This document shows, piece after piece, positions 12,559-24,799 of a stretch of DNA of 64,000 nucleotides (positions within the stretch are counted from its first letter, which is position 1; every line of letters starts with the position of its first letter). The notes beneath the pieces were generated by a model that saw nothing but the letters and a program-made list of their open reading frames with translations, was not told the origin of the DNA and searched no databases. The stretch comes from Mytilinidion resinicola (lineage: Eukaryota > Ascomycota > Dothideomycetes > Mytilinidiales > Mytilinidiaceae), in the NCBI RefSeq assembly GCF_010093595.1, contig NW_022985455.1, positions 536,898 to 600,897 on the forward strand, read 5' to 3'. The translations under genes were made by a program, and so were the position numbers.

Positions 12559-12650
12559 TGTTGAGATTGCTGGGGTGCTAAAAGGTCTAAATCGCACCAA
12601 AAATTGGGTGGCCCACTAGCTTGCATGGCCCACTAGCTTGCCGACTACGT
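12559..12650 (-). repeat. Right terminal inverted repeat of the MITE
   Basis: Reverse complement of the left repeat with about three substitutions, ending at the TA duplication. Confidence 0.88.
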
Positions 12651-12920
12651 TACTTATACCCACGAAACAAAACGGAGAGCGATGGAGAGGATGAAAAATA
12701 AGTTTTTCTACGCCAATTTTCACCAACTGGCTAGTAAGCAAGCCCCATAAGAAGTAGACTACACCCGTTGCATCCCCCCTCGAATAGGAACTCAAAGACA
12801 GCCCATGCCAAACCCTCAAAACGGAAGTCGAGACAAACAGTCCCGCTTACCAAGCATACTACCCCGAATCACTCGTACTTCTTCCCACCCTCCTTTCCCC
12901 GCTGATAGACACCGCTCCAC

Positions 12921-15900
12921 TCACTCCTCCAAATACGACAACTTCCGCATCTCGCCCAGCCGCTGCCTCGCCTGCGCAAGATTGTTCTCCAGCTGCAGAA
13001 TCTCGACCTAAGCAACGGATTAGCACACATATACACTTGGAATGCCAATTGCTACGGAGGCTCGCGGGGCGGGTAAACATACCTGCTGTTCCATCTGCCT
13101 GACCTTAAACTCGTGGTCGCTCAGCTTCGTATAATCTTGCACCTCCCCCTCATCCCTATTCCGCTGCGCAATGATATCCTGCACCTGCCTAACTAAGCTC
13201 CTACACGCGCTGGTAACAGCCTTGCTCGCGCCCTCGAGGCGGTCCTGGGACTTGCTCATAAAGGACGCTTTGACGCGGGAGGCGGCGACGAGCTGCGCGG
13301 TCGAGGCGGCGACGTCGTTGGACGCGACGATGAGCTGCTCGGGCGAGTTGCGGCCGCTGATGACGCCGTCGGCGGTCTCAGTGAGCATGTTGGTCGACGA
13401 GGCGACTGCTTTCGCGGCGCTGATGAGGCCCTCGGTCCAGCGGTTGTGCTTCTTGTAGAAGGCCGTCTTGGTCATGGTGCCGCGGCCTTCGCGGACGATT
13501 TCTTGCTGCGAGGCGGTGGCGGCTTTGATGAGCTGGGCGATGGCGTTTAGGACGGCGATGGCGGCGGCGAGGATGGAGCTGAAGGGAGCTTAGTTAGCAA
13601 ATGTTGAACAGGTTAGGATTAATGGACGGCTTTTAACATACTCGTGGATCTTCAGCTCGTACGTCGAGTATTGGTCTCTCGGCTTCTTCATCAGCTTGGC
13701 CAGGCGCTCCGGAGCGGCATCGATGGCTTTGGCGGCATTGATCAGCTCGTTGTCGACCAGCTCGCCAATGTCACCCTGGCCGGCGGTAATCTTGCTCTTC
13801 GGTGCGAACGCATCCGCCAATTTGGATAGTTTCTGGAGGTTGACCAATACCTCACTGTTGTTGTTGAGCACAACGTTGGTCTTCTGCTCTGGCTCCATAT
13901 CGTAGAGACGCACAGATTGCAGATTGCGGAAAAACTTGACGGTTGAGCTAGCTGAGAGTCGGGCAGCATTGACCAGCTGATCAGCCTTGTTCTCGTCTGA
14001 TGCGAACCTCGTGAGACCTTTGGTGTTGGTGAGGACATCTGCTATTGAGCTAGAGAAGGCGTTGACCGTTCGAATGATCTCGGAATGGGTGCTGTTTGGT
14101 CCGTCCGCAATGAAATTGTTGAAGGCAGTTGAGAATTCCATAGCACACGAGGAAGCCTTCTCAATCTGCGACAATACATATGGTCCAGAGGCATTCTGGT
14201 TTCCCGCTTGCATTGAAGAGTCGAGTTCGTATAAAGAGTCGTCCACACGTTGTACTCCGCTTTGGAGGACCGAGTCGATGATGTCGTTGATCTTCTGGAT
14301 GTTGTCTAGAAGGAAGCTGTCCAGCTGCCCATCCATGGCATTGTCATTCGCGTGTTGAGATAGCTTGAGCTCGTTCAACTCGAGAAGTGTTTGATCCATG
14401 CCGGCTTTGAAGATCTCCAACTCGTCTTCCTTCTCCCGCAACGACCTCTCCAGGTCAATGTCACCATCGCGATACTTCATGTGCACCTCATCTAAAGCAC
14501 GGGTCTTGTTCCTGAGCGCCTCCTCGAGATCTGCAATCTCTCGGTTGTGTCTGGACAGCATCGCAGAAAGCTCAGTACCCTTACCACGTTCCGCATTGTC
14601 GGCCTTCTCCAAAGCAAAGCGAAGCTCGCGCTTCAACTTTTCTAGCTCTTCCTTGTGACCACCAGTAAACCTGTCTTTTTCAAGGAGGGCTCGGTCTCGT
14701 TCGCGGATCATGTCTGCAAGCTCTAGATTCTTCGTCTTGAGTTCGCGGGCAAGTTTCTCGCGGGCGTCCATCGCTTCTTGCGCAGAGTTGGCCTTCAATT
14801 GCACAGACTTGAACTTCTGAAGCAGTTGGAGATGCTCATGTCGTAGCTGCGAGTATAGTTTGGCTAATGCCTCGTATTTCGTACGCCATGTGTTCAATTG
14901 TTCTTGCAATGCTCTGATCTGATCGTCTCTGGATTGGGATTGTTGAGAGAAGTTCGCGTTCAGGTTGGCTAATTCGGCCTCTAGAGCCTTCATTCTTCCA
15001 TCGTACTGCTGCAGCATCAGCTGATCGCGCTCGTATTGTGCACGAGCGTTCAGGTTTTCTCTCTCTAGCTCAGCAAGGCGGCCCTGGGTCTGTTGCTGGT
15101 ACTGCTCGCGCATCAGTTGCTCCTGGGCGAGTCGCTGCTGCTCAGCTTGCAACCGTTGCTGTTCTTCGAAATCTCGCTGCGCCTGTAGTGCTTGCTGTTG
15201 TTGCTGCATCTGTGCAGCCTCCCATTGCTCCTGGAGTCTGCGCTGCTCTTCTGCGTATTCGTCCTGTTGGCGCTTCTGCTCGTTCTTCCAGAACTCGTTG
15301 ATTGGCTCTGGATCCACCGATGCAACCCTTGGAGGCGTCCGCATAGGTGCCTCTACTTCCTTCCTCGGACGTACAGGCAAGGCCGGCGCATTCTCGTCCT
15401 CGGATAGTAGGTTTGGCGGGTCTTGTGGCAGTTTGGGTACCGTTATCAAGCTAGTTAGATATCGAAGGTTTGAGCATTCGTAGTAGAACTTGACTAGACG
15501 GTAATGCTGCGCATCATAACGACCACGGAGAGGTGACAGCGCTTCGTCGTCACCGAGAGCTGTAAACATTAGTAGCTGTCGTCATTTTTATGAAGACAAG
15601 AAGCTGCTTACTTGTATGCATGGCTCTCAACATGCTCGTTATGAACTTATATATCCCGTAGCTCTCTTGTACTAGTCCTACCAGGGCAGAGATTCTGCAC
15701 TCATTGTTCGCGCCGCTGCGGAAGTGGGAGAAGATCAGCTTCTGGAAAGTGTCAATCTGGTCTTGGAGAGTCATCAGGTCGGAGATAGTCTCATAACTGC
15801 TAGAGTGAGCTTCATTCTCTTGCAAGTATTGGCGCCGCTTACCCTTCATTTGGGTCGTTGATTGACTTCAGACTTATATACTCTTCGTATTCGAAAGTTC

Positions 15901-16670
15901 CTGATGATTGTTAGAGATTCCGGATTTACTGGCCACCTGTTGCTCCTACCATTGAACTCCGGATGCTGGCGGTGAAATGCGAGCTTGGCGAGGAGGAAGT
16001 ATATGTACTCCGAGATGAGCGGTCCATAGCCTGATGTTTCATAAGCAACAATTCCACCATACATGATCATATGCGCCATGAGTATATTTGCCGCGCACCT
16101 CGTAGGCCCTCTCCAGCTGCAACTCCTCTATTCAAGCTCTCCAGCCAGTTCACGTTCGCTTGCGCCTCCTTGAGAGCGATGGGGTGGCCCTCCTGAAGGA
16201 CTTTGTGGATGGTGATGAGAGCTTTGAAGGTCTGGACTTCGTCGGCGAGAATAGGTTGGCTAAAAAAGAGTATCAGAATCAGCATTGCTCAGTGTGTCTA
16301 ATGCGTCTTGCACTTACACCTTCATGCCCGCCCAAAACGACGCCGAGGACTTGTGATCCCACGTGTACACAATGCAGCTTCGAACATGTTTTCCTACGCG
16401 GCAATGAGCATCTGTACGTCTCCATATCCGAAAGGACTATCCATACTCTTTGGGGCGGTCTCATCTGTCTCACTGTATCAGCAGGCTGCCGTGTTGGGTC
16501 GATTAGAGGCGGAGGATAGGTACCGATGCTTGTTGCCTTGCGAATGTTGATTGCTAGCTCTGACTCCTGCCTTCAATAAGAGTTAGTAGATGCTCAGAAA
16601 GAGGTTACAAGAGGTGGCTCAGCACTGACTTTCCCATATCAACGTGGCGCGAGGATCCGTAGAGCGCCAT
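12921..16670 (-). CDS. SLA2: Endocytic adaptor Sla2/End4 (HIP1R family)
   Basis: Links clathrin-coated endocytic patches and PI(4,5)P2 membrane to actin. Eleven exons on the minus strand: 16670-16630, 16570-16524, 16464-16447, 16393-16318, 16259-16099, 16030-15950, 15900-15843, 15799-15612, 15559-13642, 13578-13083 and 13007-12921. They total 1056 aa in frame, the usual size. The ANTH domain (about residues 10-280) is spread over the first nine exons, with KHVRSCIVYTWDH, SASFWAGMK and FKALITIHKVLQEGHP. A Pro-rich linker and a Gln/Glu-rich coiled coil follow (about 330-640). The C-terminal THATCH/I-LWEQ actin-binding domain has GRGTMTKTAFYKKHNRWTEG and ends in a short helix (LGEMRKLSYLEE). The start is the only ATG that splices into the ANTH domain. 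SLA2 flanks the mating-type locus in many ascomycetes but has no MAT or APN2 neighbour here. Confidence 0.95.
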
Positions 16671-17310
16671 GGCTGGCGGAGAAGCCGGTGCCTCACGAGC
16701 TTACGGGGTTTTTCAAAGGAGGTTTAACAAGGCGAGCAAGCTTCTAGAAGTACTACAGACTATTAAAGAGAGCAGCGGGAACCAGGCTGGGTTGCGTGGG
16801 GAGCTGGGAGCGTTAATGTCGGAGCAGTGGGAAGGTTGCGCCTCGCTCCACGCCAAGCAACAACATTCGTGTTCTATTCTTCAGCCCTGTTGATGACGAA
16901 CGCCGCCACGACACCAGCTGCGCAGTTCACGGCTGCCTTTATGCCATGCAGACTCTACAGTCCGGGGACGCCTCTCTTGCAGTTCTCCCCGCTATCTCGC
17001 CATTGGGCCGTGTGGTGTGGGAGGCGGCTGTGCATGTGCGACTTTTGCGCTGGCAACACCCCCATGCCTTCACCACCGACGATACAGCAGAGTTCATGCG
17101 GTCATGTGTGCCTGAGGACGCCTTGCTACTGATGTGTTGTCAACTCGGTACACTGTCTTGACGCCGCTCGAGGTGCCTCGATGCGTTCTCAATGGTCGGA
17201 AAGTGGTTCATTTGCTACACAGTCTCCGTGCAGGTATATACGATATCGACGCCATGAAAATGCTTTCAACCCGAACGCCCTGTGAATGCATGGCCTCCAA
17301 ACCTGCCGAA
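16671..17310. other. Intergenic: SLA2 promoter and SLU7 3' flank
   Basis: No supportable gene. Frames on the plus strand overlap each other and resemble nothing known. Confidence 0.5.
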
Positions 17311-18738
17311 TCAGTGAACTTCGCCCTTGCTCAAGTACGCTGCCATAGGATCATCAGCCGTTACTCGTTTTCGTCTGTACTCCTCCATTTCATCCTCTGT
17401 GATGCCTCCCTTCATCTCCTCCAGCGTGCGCTTCCTGGCTCCAGCATCGGCCCTGGCTTTCCAGTCGTCATCGACAGCATTCGGAACATGCTCCTCCCTA
17501 GCTTCTTCCTCCTTCCAAGCGACTGCTTTTGGAATTTCGTCCAAGTCCGTTCCAGTCCGTAGCCGGGTAGTCTCCTGAAATGCCTTCTTGCCATCTTCGC
17601 CAGTACAGTAGCTGTTCTTGACAATAGAATGACAGCAGGCATAACCCCACTTGAAATTTGACCACCAGCTGCCCCAGACTGATGTGTGGTTGTTGATGAG
17701 AATGTCTTCTGGATATTTTGATTTCGCCTTGACGATGGGTGCCCCTTTAATACGGCCTTGCTCGTCGTATTCGACATATCGTTCGTTCTCCACCACTGCA
17801 GCCCCTTTAGGCGCACTCAGTAGATGCTCCTGCCCGCCGTACTTGTCCAGTATCGCCTTTTGATGTGCCAGCCGTCGTGTTTCTGCTGCTTGTTCTTCCT
17901 TCTTGCGGAGGTACTCGCCGGATGTGGGGTTGGCCTGCAGATGGAGTTTGTTCTTGTCCCCTCGTTCTTGGGTTTCCCATGCATAGCGCTGTGCCTTTTC
18001 AAACTCTGCCGCGTCCCCGGAGGCCTTCATGAAGCCTTCCTCCGCGACCAATGCCGCTGCTTGATCTGCCGTGGCGCCACTGTCCACCATCGATCGCGTC
18101 TTAGGGTCGTATTTGGCCGAGTCGAGATCCAGGTTCAGGAGATATTTGGCAGTGTCTTCTCGTAACCGCAAATTCCGAGTCGACGTAGCTTGCTTCCTGC
18201 CCATATCGGTCTCTGCCTCGTACTTTGCGCCCTCGTCTTCTTCGTCCTCGCCGTCCGGGCCCTGGTTGTCTGTGCCAGCCTTGACCTGTTTCTTCATCTC
18301 TTCCAGCTCATGGTACTCTTCCACCACAGCTTTGTATTCCGCAGCGTCATAACCATTCCATCGATCTCGTTTCGCGTCCCACCCTAGTTGCACGTCCTGC
18401 ACGATCTCATCTGCTTGGATGTTCTTCCCCGTCCATTTCGCGCCTTGCTTTCGCGGCCGGCTTAGACAGTCCTTGGCCTTGTGTGTCATTGCGCCGCAAT
18501 TCTCGCATGCGCCTTTGCGGAACTTGGTTGCGGCAGGACCTAGTTTGCGACCTCGGTCGTACCATTTTGAATCCTGCTCCTGCTTTTGTAGACGTTGATG
18601 TTCGAGGTAGTCGCTAGTTGGCTCGCTGGCGTCGTCGACATAGAAGGGTTTCTTCGAGATGAAGGATGGGATGTATTCGTTGCGCTCCTTGTTGGCCGCA
18701 GATACATCGGGCTTCTTCGGCGGGCCTGGAGGTGGCAT
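17311..18738 (-). CDS. SLU7: Pre-mRNA-splicing factor SLU7
   Basis: Acts in the second step of splicing, where it helps choose the 3' splice site. One uninterrupted frame of 475 aa. The zinc knuckle near residue 95 has the C-x2-C-x4-H-x4-C pattern ([14 protein letters not shown]), followed by LSRPRK and KWTGKNI, which are hallmarks of the family. The SLU7 domain continues with [16 protein letters not shown], and further on [27 protein letters not shown] and WGYACCHS. The absence of introns is notable, given how intron-rich the neighbours are. It is divergent from REV3, with 357 bp between the start codons. Confidence 0.95.
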   Translation of the reverse strand: MPPPGPPKKPDVSAANKERNEYIPSFISKKPFYVDDASEPTSDYLEHQRLQKQEQDSKWYDRGRKLGPAATKFRKGACENCGAMTHKAKDCLSRPRKQGAKWTGKNIQADEIVQDVQLGWDAKRDRWNGYDAAEYKAVVEEYHELEEMKKQVKAGTDNQGPDGEDEEDEGAKYEAETDMGRKQATSTRNLRLREDTAKYLLNLDLDSAKYDPKTRSMVDSGATADQAAALVAEEGFMKASGDAAEFEKAQRYAWETQERGDKNKLHLQANPTSGEYLRKKEEQAAETRRLAHQKAILDKYGGQEHLLSAPKGAAVVENERYVEYDEQGRIKGAPIVKAKSKYPEDILINNHTSVWGSWWSNFKWGYACCHSIVKNSYCTGEDGKKAFQETTRLRTGTDLDEIPKAVAWKEEEAREEHVPNAVDDDWKARADAGARKRTLEEMKGGITEDEMEEYRRKRVTADDPMAAYLSKGEVH

Positions 18739-19095
18739 GGTTGAGGATTTTCAGTGAGGAGAATTAGCAAATTACGGCGGTCTACCTCGGGGCTTGGTAA
18801 AGGGTGGTGTGGTCGAAGGCAGTATTGGAAAGTGAGGTGCTGAGGCTACCGGTATTGAGGCAGGGTTGAATCACAAGGTCGGTGCCACAGTGCTATCCCG
18901 TAGGGCTGAAGGCTGCGCTTTGGCAAGCGCGTCTCCCCCGCCACGCCTCTGTTTTCAAACTTTCACCATGACGCGCCGTGAATGCAACGACGCTTAGCAG
19001 GCGCTGCTGTGGGGCTCAGCTACTTATAGTATCTATATCACCACGATGAGGATCAATTCCAGCACCACAATCCCACCTCACCGGCCGGGCCATCA
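18739..19095. promoter_or_regulatory. Bidirectional promoter between SLU7 and REV3
   Basis: 357 bp separate the two divergent start codons, so both promoters must lie here. A TATA-like stretch (TATAGTATCTATAT) at about 19026-19039 is closer to REV3. No named factor site is claimed. Confidence 0.6.
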
Positions 19096-22000
19096 ATGGA
19101 CATTTTCCGCTTCCGCCTCAATTGCATAGACCACTACCAGTCTGCTCCAACGGAGCTTGATCCTGTACTGCGTCGCGGGACAGGTCTTTCCCAGCGCCAG
19201 AATGGACCCCAGGTGCCTGTTATTAGGGTCTTCGGCGCAACGGAAACTGGCCAAAAGGTCTGCGCGCATATCCATGGTGCTCTACCATACCTATATTTGC
19301 AATACGATGGCAGTCTGGAAAAGGACGCCGGTAAGTGTGAATCAATTGCGTTTATCCAGATACTAATTTGAAGCAGTCGACGAATATATCCGTACTCTCC
19401 GCGACTCGATTGATCACGCTCTTGCTGTCAGCTACCGCCGGAATGCGTATGACGGACGCGCAGTCTACGTGGGCCATATTACCCTCGTCAAGGGGGTACC
19501 GTTCTTTGGCTATCACGTTGGTTACAAGTTTTACTTGAAGGTGTACATGCTCAACCCAATGCATATGACGCGATTCGCAGACCTGTTGTACCAGGGTGCT
19601 ATCATGAACAGAGTTCTGCAACCGCACGAAAGCCACGTGCAGTATCTCCTCCAATGGATGTGCGATTACAACCTTTACGGTTGCGCATATATCGACTGCT
19701 CAAATGTCACCTTCCGCGGCCCTGTTCCGGATGCTTCAGATTCGACAGGTTCGGTACACAAATGGCATGACAAATCCATTCCCATCCACCTCCTTTCTGA
19801 TCAGGATCGATTTCCGCGGCAAAGCCATTGTTCAATTGAAATCGATATCTGTGTCCAGGACATTCTGAACCGGAAAGAGATCGAACCTCGTCCCCAACAT
19901 CACGACTTCATCGAGCGGTTTCGTCATTTGCAACCTGATGAGAAGCTCGTACATTCCATGGCTGGCTTATGGCGTGACGAAACCCGCCGCCGAAGACTGC
20001 GCATGGGACTTAGCGACTCTTCGGGTACTCCTTTCCCCCCAGAAGTCTTGATGTCCGTGTCCGCAGATCCTCGAAATACCGACAAGGGCGGGTGGATACA
20101 TGAGGAGGAGTTCAATGAAATGATTCATGAATTGATCCATGGAGAAAAGGAGCAGAGACCGGATGCCGACATGAGCTTCGACAAATTCGTGAAGCCCGTG
20201 CGACTAGAAGATCATGTTCAGACAGCAATCGACAGCGTGGAAGATCTGTTCCCTGAAAACCTCCAGAGGGCCTTCACTCTTCCCGACGACGTCATCGATG
20301 GAGCTAATGATCTCGTCAAGGACGATGTTTCGGAAGACTTAGTCGAAGGTCAGGGGGAACCTGAGCTTGAAGAAATAGGCGGTGTTATTGGAGCTACCAA
20401 CGAACAAGATCAGAGTGATGGCAAAGAGCAGGATGACTTCGAAGATGTAGTGGATCACGAGACTGGGACAGCTGCCAAGAGCGATTTCTCTGCAAGCACT
20501 CCAAGCGGAGATACTACAGTAGCTCGCTCGGAAAGCTCTCACGAGTCGAACAAAAAGCGAGAGTTACCTTCCGAAGCGATAAATCCAAACAAGAGACTTA
20601 AAATCTCCCCAGACACCCCTCTCAAAACCGCCAACTTGGTAACGGGAGGTGTGGCAATCAGGACTAGATCAGCTCGGCGTGTCGCTTTTCAAGAAGCTCT
20701 TAATGAAAACCGGGATTCGGAAATCTCTCTTTCGAATTCTCAAGGGAGTGCGGAGGAAGGGGGGCCACAGTCATCGCAAGGAAGTATTAAGGCCCTAGGC
20801 GGCAGCGGCCCTAAGACTCTTTCCTTTCCAGTCGTTAAGAACCCTCATGATTCGGGCACTCTTCTGCGATTAAGCCAAGAAGGGTACTCAAATACCCAGA
20901 AAACACCCAAGAGATCCGCTGCGGCCAAGTTAGCACTACCGAACTCTTCTGAAGACTCGCCCCGAACGCCATGGAGCCACCAGAGGACGCCATCGACCGT
21001 AACCACCACGAACCGCAAATCGCTGCCATCAGAGATCGCGACACTGGCTGCGCAGTTAGGGGCGTCTCGTTACTGCCGCAAATCGTCGCGCGTGCTGTAC
21101 TATAGCGACCTGCCTCCTCTTGCTGACGTGGTTGTATCAACGATGTCAGAATACGACATGCCATCGATTATCTACCAAGATGCCTTCTACAGCGACGAGA
21201 ACGACGTTCCAGATCGGCCTCGGGAGTATGCGGGTCGTGAGTTCAGATTGCAAAGTACCACGATACCCTACCTACCAGCTTTCGATCCTACTGGGACCGC
21301 GCTATCCAACTTTGGGGAGAAACCTGCCGTTGTCTTAAACAGAACTAAAGAAGAACAAGACAGCCGAGCTAGGGGGAGGCTCTGTAAGTTACGCAATTGG
21401 GAACTCGCCACCGCCCCGCCATCCGCAGCAGAAGTAGAAGCATGGCTTCAACAGGAAAAGAAAGATCCAGTGCCATCCACAAAAGGCAACGCGGCGAACC
21501 CAGCTGCAGACGTGAAGAGTCCTTCTGAAAAGCTCTCCCAAATCGAGGGTCCTACCCAAAAGAACAAAGGCGGCTCCAAGTACTCACAGAAGAAGAAGTC
21601 TGCAAGTGTCAAACATGAGACTCAATACATGAGCATTATGAGCCTTGAAGTCCATGTCAACAATCGAGGCACCTTGGCGCCAGACCCAAACGAGGATGAG
21701 ATTTCCTGCGTTTTTTGGTGCATTGATGCAGACGATAACGCTGGCGGCAACAGAGATCGGATCGGCATCGTTGCACTATCTGACGAGGACGGAATTGCGA
21801 AACGGATAGCCAAGCAAGTCTCTGTGGAGGTCGAATACGAGGAAGATGAGCTCGATCTTATCAACAGGTTGGTCGATATCGTCCGCGAGTTCGATCCCGA
21901 CATTCTCACCGGCTACGAAGTTCACAATGGCTCATGGGGCTACTTGATAGAACGGGCAAGGGTGAAGTACGAGTATGATCTCTGCGACGAATTCTCCCGG

Positions 22001-24235
22001 ATGAAGTCGCAGTCTCGTGGACGATTTGGTAAAAACGCGGATCGCTGGGGATTTACTCATACCTCGACTATCAAGGTCACAGGCCGACATATGATCAACA
22101 TTTGGAGAGCAATGCGTGGCGAGCTCAACTTGCTCCAGTACACTATGGAGAACGTCGTCTTCCATCTTCTACACAAGCGAATACCGCATTATTCCTTCCA
22201 GGACCTCACATCATGGTACAAAGGCTCTATGCCTAGGGATTTAGCTAAGGTTCTGGATTATTTCTTATCTCGGGTACAGCTAAACCTGGAAATACTGGAA
22301 GTCAATGAGCTCGTCTCACGAACTAGCGAGCAAGCACGTCTCTTGGGTGTTGACTTCTTCTCGGTCTTCTCCCGCGGATCGCAATTCAAGGTTGAATCAC
22401 TCATGTTCCGGATTGCCAAACCCGAAAGCTTCATCCTCGTTTCCCCAAGTCGAAAGCAAGTTGGCCAGCAAAATGCCTTGGAGTGCCTTCCTTTGGTTAT
22501 GGAGCCTCAAAGCGCGTTCTACACCAGCCCGCTCTTGGTGCTCGACTTCCAGTCGCTCTACCCTAGTGTCATGATCGCATATAATTACTGCTATTCGACC
22601 TGTCTCGGGCGAGTTGTCAGCTGGCGTGGTCAAAACAAGATGGGATTTGCGGACTTCCAACGCGAGCCTCGACTCGTCGAACTCATCAAAGACTACATCA
22701 ACATAGCGCCGAATGGAATGATGTATGTCAAGCCTGAGATGCGCAAGTCACTGCTTGCAAAGATGCTGGGCGAGATCCTAGAAACACGCGTTATGGTCAA
22801 GAGCGGCATGAAGGCAGACAAGGACGACAGGCCCCTGCAACAGCTCCTCAACAACAGACAACTAGCCCTCAAGCTCATCGCCAATGTTACCTACGGCTAC
22901 ACTTCCGCCTCCTTCTCCGGCCGCATGCCGTGCTCCGAAATCGCCGACAGCATCGTGCAAACCGGCCGCGAGACCCTCGAGAAGGCTATCGCTCTCATCC
23001 ACTCCGTCGACCGGTGGGGCGCAGAGGTTGTCTACGGGGACACCGACTCTCTCTTCGTCTACCTCAAGGGCCGCACAAGAGACCAAGCTTTCGCCATTGG
23101 CGAGGAGATCGCAGAAGCCGTCACAAACGCCAACCCGCGGCCCGTCAAGCTCAAATTCGAGAAAGTGTACCACCCATGCGTCCTCCTGGCCAAAAAGCGC
23201 TACGTCGGCTTCAAATACGAGTCGCGCACGCAAACCACGCCCGATTTCGACGCCAAAGGCATTGAGACGGTCCGGCGCGACGGCACACCCGCCGAGCAGA
23301 AGATCGAAGAGAAAGCCCTCAAGATCCTCTTCCGCACCGCCGATCTCAGCGCCGTGAAGTCCTACTTTCAGTCCCAGTGCGCGAAGATCATGGCGGGCAG
23401 CGTCAGCATCCAGGACTTCCTCTTCGCGAAGGAAGTCAAGCTGGGCACGTACAGCGACAAGGGCCCGCCGCCGCCGGGTGCCCTCATCGCCACCAGGCGC
23501 ATGCTCGCCGACCCCCGCCTCGAGCCGCAGTACGGCGAGCGCGTGCCGTACGTCGTCGTCACGGGCCCGCCGCAGGCCCGGCTCATCGACCGCTGTGTCG
23601 CGCCCGAGGCGCTGCTCGCCGACGACGCGCTCGAGCTCGATGCCGAGTACTACATCTCCAAGAACCTGATCCCGCCGCTCGAGCGCATCTTCAACCTCGT
23701 CGGCGCCAACGTGCGGCTGTGGTACGAGGAGATGCCGAAGGTGCAGCGAATCAGGAGCGTGGGCGTCGTTGTGGGAGCGAATAATGATGCACAGGGCGGC
23801 CAGCCAGGTGCGGCTGCGGCGAGGAAGACGCTCGAGAACTACATGCGCAGCTCGGCGTGCTTGGTTTGTCGGACTAAGTTTGCGCCTGCACTGCCGCCGC
23901 AGCAATTCGCGGATAAGCCGAGCCCGGTGTTGCTGCTGCCGCTGTGTGCGGCGTGCAAGGCGAGGCCGGCGCAGACGCTGTTGGCGCTGAGGATGCGGCT
24001 CAATCAGGCAGAGACGAGGGTTAAGAGTGTGGAGGACGTGTGTCGCAGCTGTGCGGGCCTGGCGTTTGGAGAGGAGGTGCGGTGTGACAGTCGGGACTGT
24101 CCGGTGTTCTACACGCGGCTGAGAGAAAGGGCGCGGGCGGATAGGGCGAGAGATGGGGTCGGGCGCGTGGTGGGGTTGCTGGAGAAGGATGGAGAGGAGA
24201 GCTTCATCAGGGGGGGTGGGGCGTTGGAGTGGTAA
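19096..24235 (+). CDS. REV3: DNA polymerase zeta catalytic subunit Rev3
   Basis: Extends mismatched or lesion-containing primer ends in translesion synthesis. Two exons (19096-19330 and 19377-24235) give 1697 aa, typical of filamentous fungi. The N-terminal domain starts MDIFRFRLNCIDHYQ and includes HGALPYLYLQYDG and YKFYLKVYMLNP. A long acidic, Ser-rich middle segment follows. The exonuclease-like region begins about 21620 (MSIMSLEVHVNNRG) and has diverged from active B-family exonucleases, as in all Rev3. Polymerase motif A reads DFQSLYPSVMIAYN (about 22545-22590), motif B KLIANVTYGYTSASFSGRMP (22870-22930) and motif C YGDTDS (23033-23050). The C-terminus carries two Cys clusters (CLVCRTK...CAAC, and CRSCAG...CDSRDC) for zinc and an Fe-S cluster. 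All catalytic Asp residues are visible. Third-position G/C rises sharply after about 22,850. Confidence 0.96.
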
Positions 24236-24799
24236 GCGTGAGGATGTTTTTGCATAGGCGGTTGTGCAGAGCGCAGCATTGTAATGGCGTATTTGGGTCG
24301 CTTGGTGGCTTTTGTTTGGGCAGGTCAGGTATGGATAGCCCTTCTGTTTGTGACATCTACTTTTTGTTTTCCCCCCAATGCACTCACTCATATTCTTGAA
24401 GCGTAAGGCATCGCGTCCGAAGATATCGCCGCTATTGACCAGCTTTGGCAAGTCTTGGCTGCCGAGGAAGACCCGGGGGGTGTTGAGTCTAGACGAGGGC
24501 TCCGGGCACCTTTTCGCACAGAACTCGAATACAATTTTGTTGGTTTCGTTGAGAATAGTTAGGCGGGCGCGATATCACCCAAAAAAAGGGGGGGGGTTCC
24601 GTGCGTGGCGTTCGAAGAACACGAAAAGTCGCGTCTGGTACCTAGAGACTTGAAGCAGGCGCGGGAAGCAGGCACGAGGGATAGCAGGGTGGGGTTTCGA
24701 GCCGGTGGAAGGAACCAAAATGCAAATGAAGGGCCTCAGATAGTCGTGAGCAGGAGCGCACACACTTTCTGTCTAGGTACGTGCTGTAGAAGTTGCCTC
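24236..24799. other. Intergenic: REV3 3' flank
   Basis: Contains short homopolymer runs (A followed by G at about 24582-24597). No gene recognised. Confidence 0.45.

Larger units (their letters stand above)
12211..12652. mobile_element. MITE with about 92-bp terminal inverted repeats, TA target duplication
   Basis: The element spans 12213-12650 (438 bp) and is flanked on both sides by TA (12211-12212 and 12651-12652), the duplication left by Tc1/mariner/pogo-type transposases. The left end, beginning ACGTAGTCGGCAAGC, matches the reverse complement of the right end over about 92 bp with only about three differences. Each end holds a 17-nt unit (GCAAGCTAGTGGGCCA plus one base) twice in tandem. 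The inside is AT-rich and has no long open frame, so the element cannot mobilise itself. It sits between the convergent 3' ends of palI and SLA2. Confidence 0.9.

Noticed and set aside
22862..24451. 529-codon open frame on the minus strand opposite REV3
   Set aside because: It overlaps the polymerase catalytic domain and has Arg/His/Leu-rich composition typical of the antisense frame of GC3-rich coding DNA; no motif is visible.
24582..24598. A-run followed by a G-run after REV3
   Set aside because: Simple homopolymers; could be sequencing-prone and carry no specific signal.
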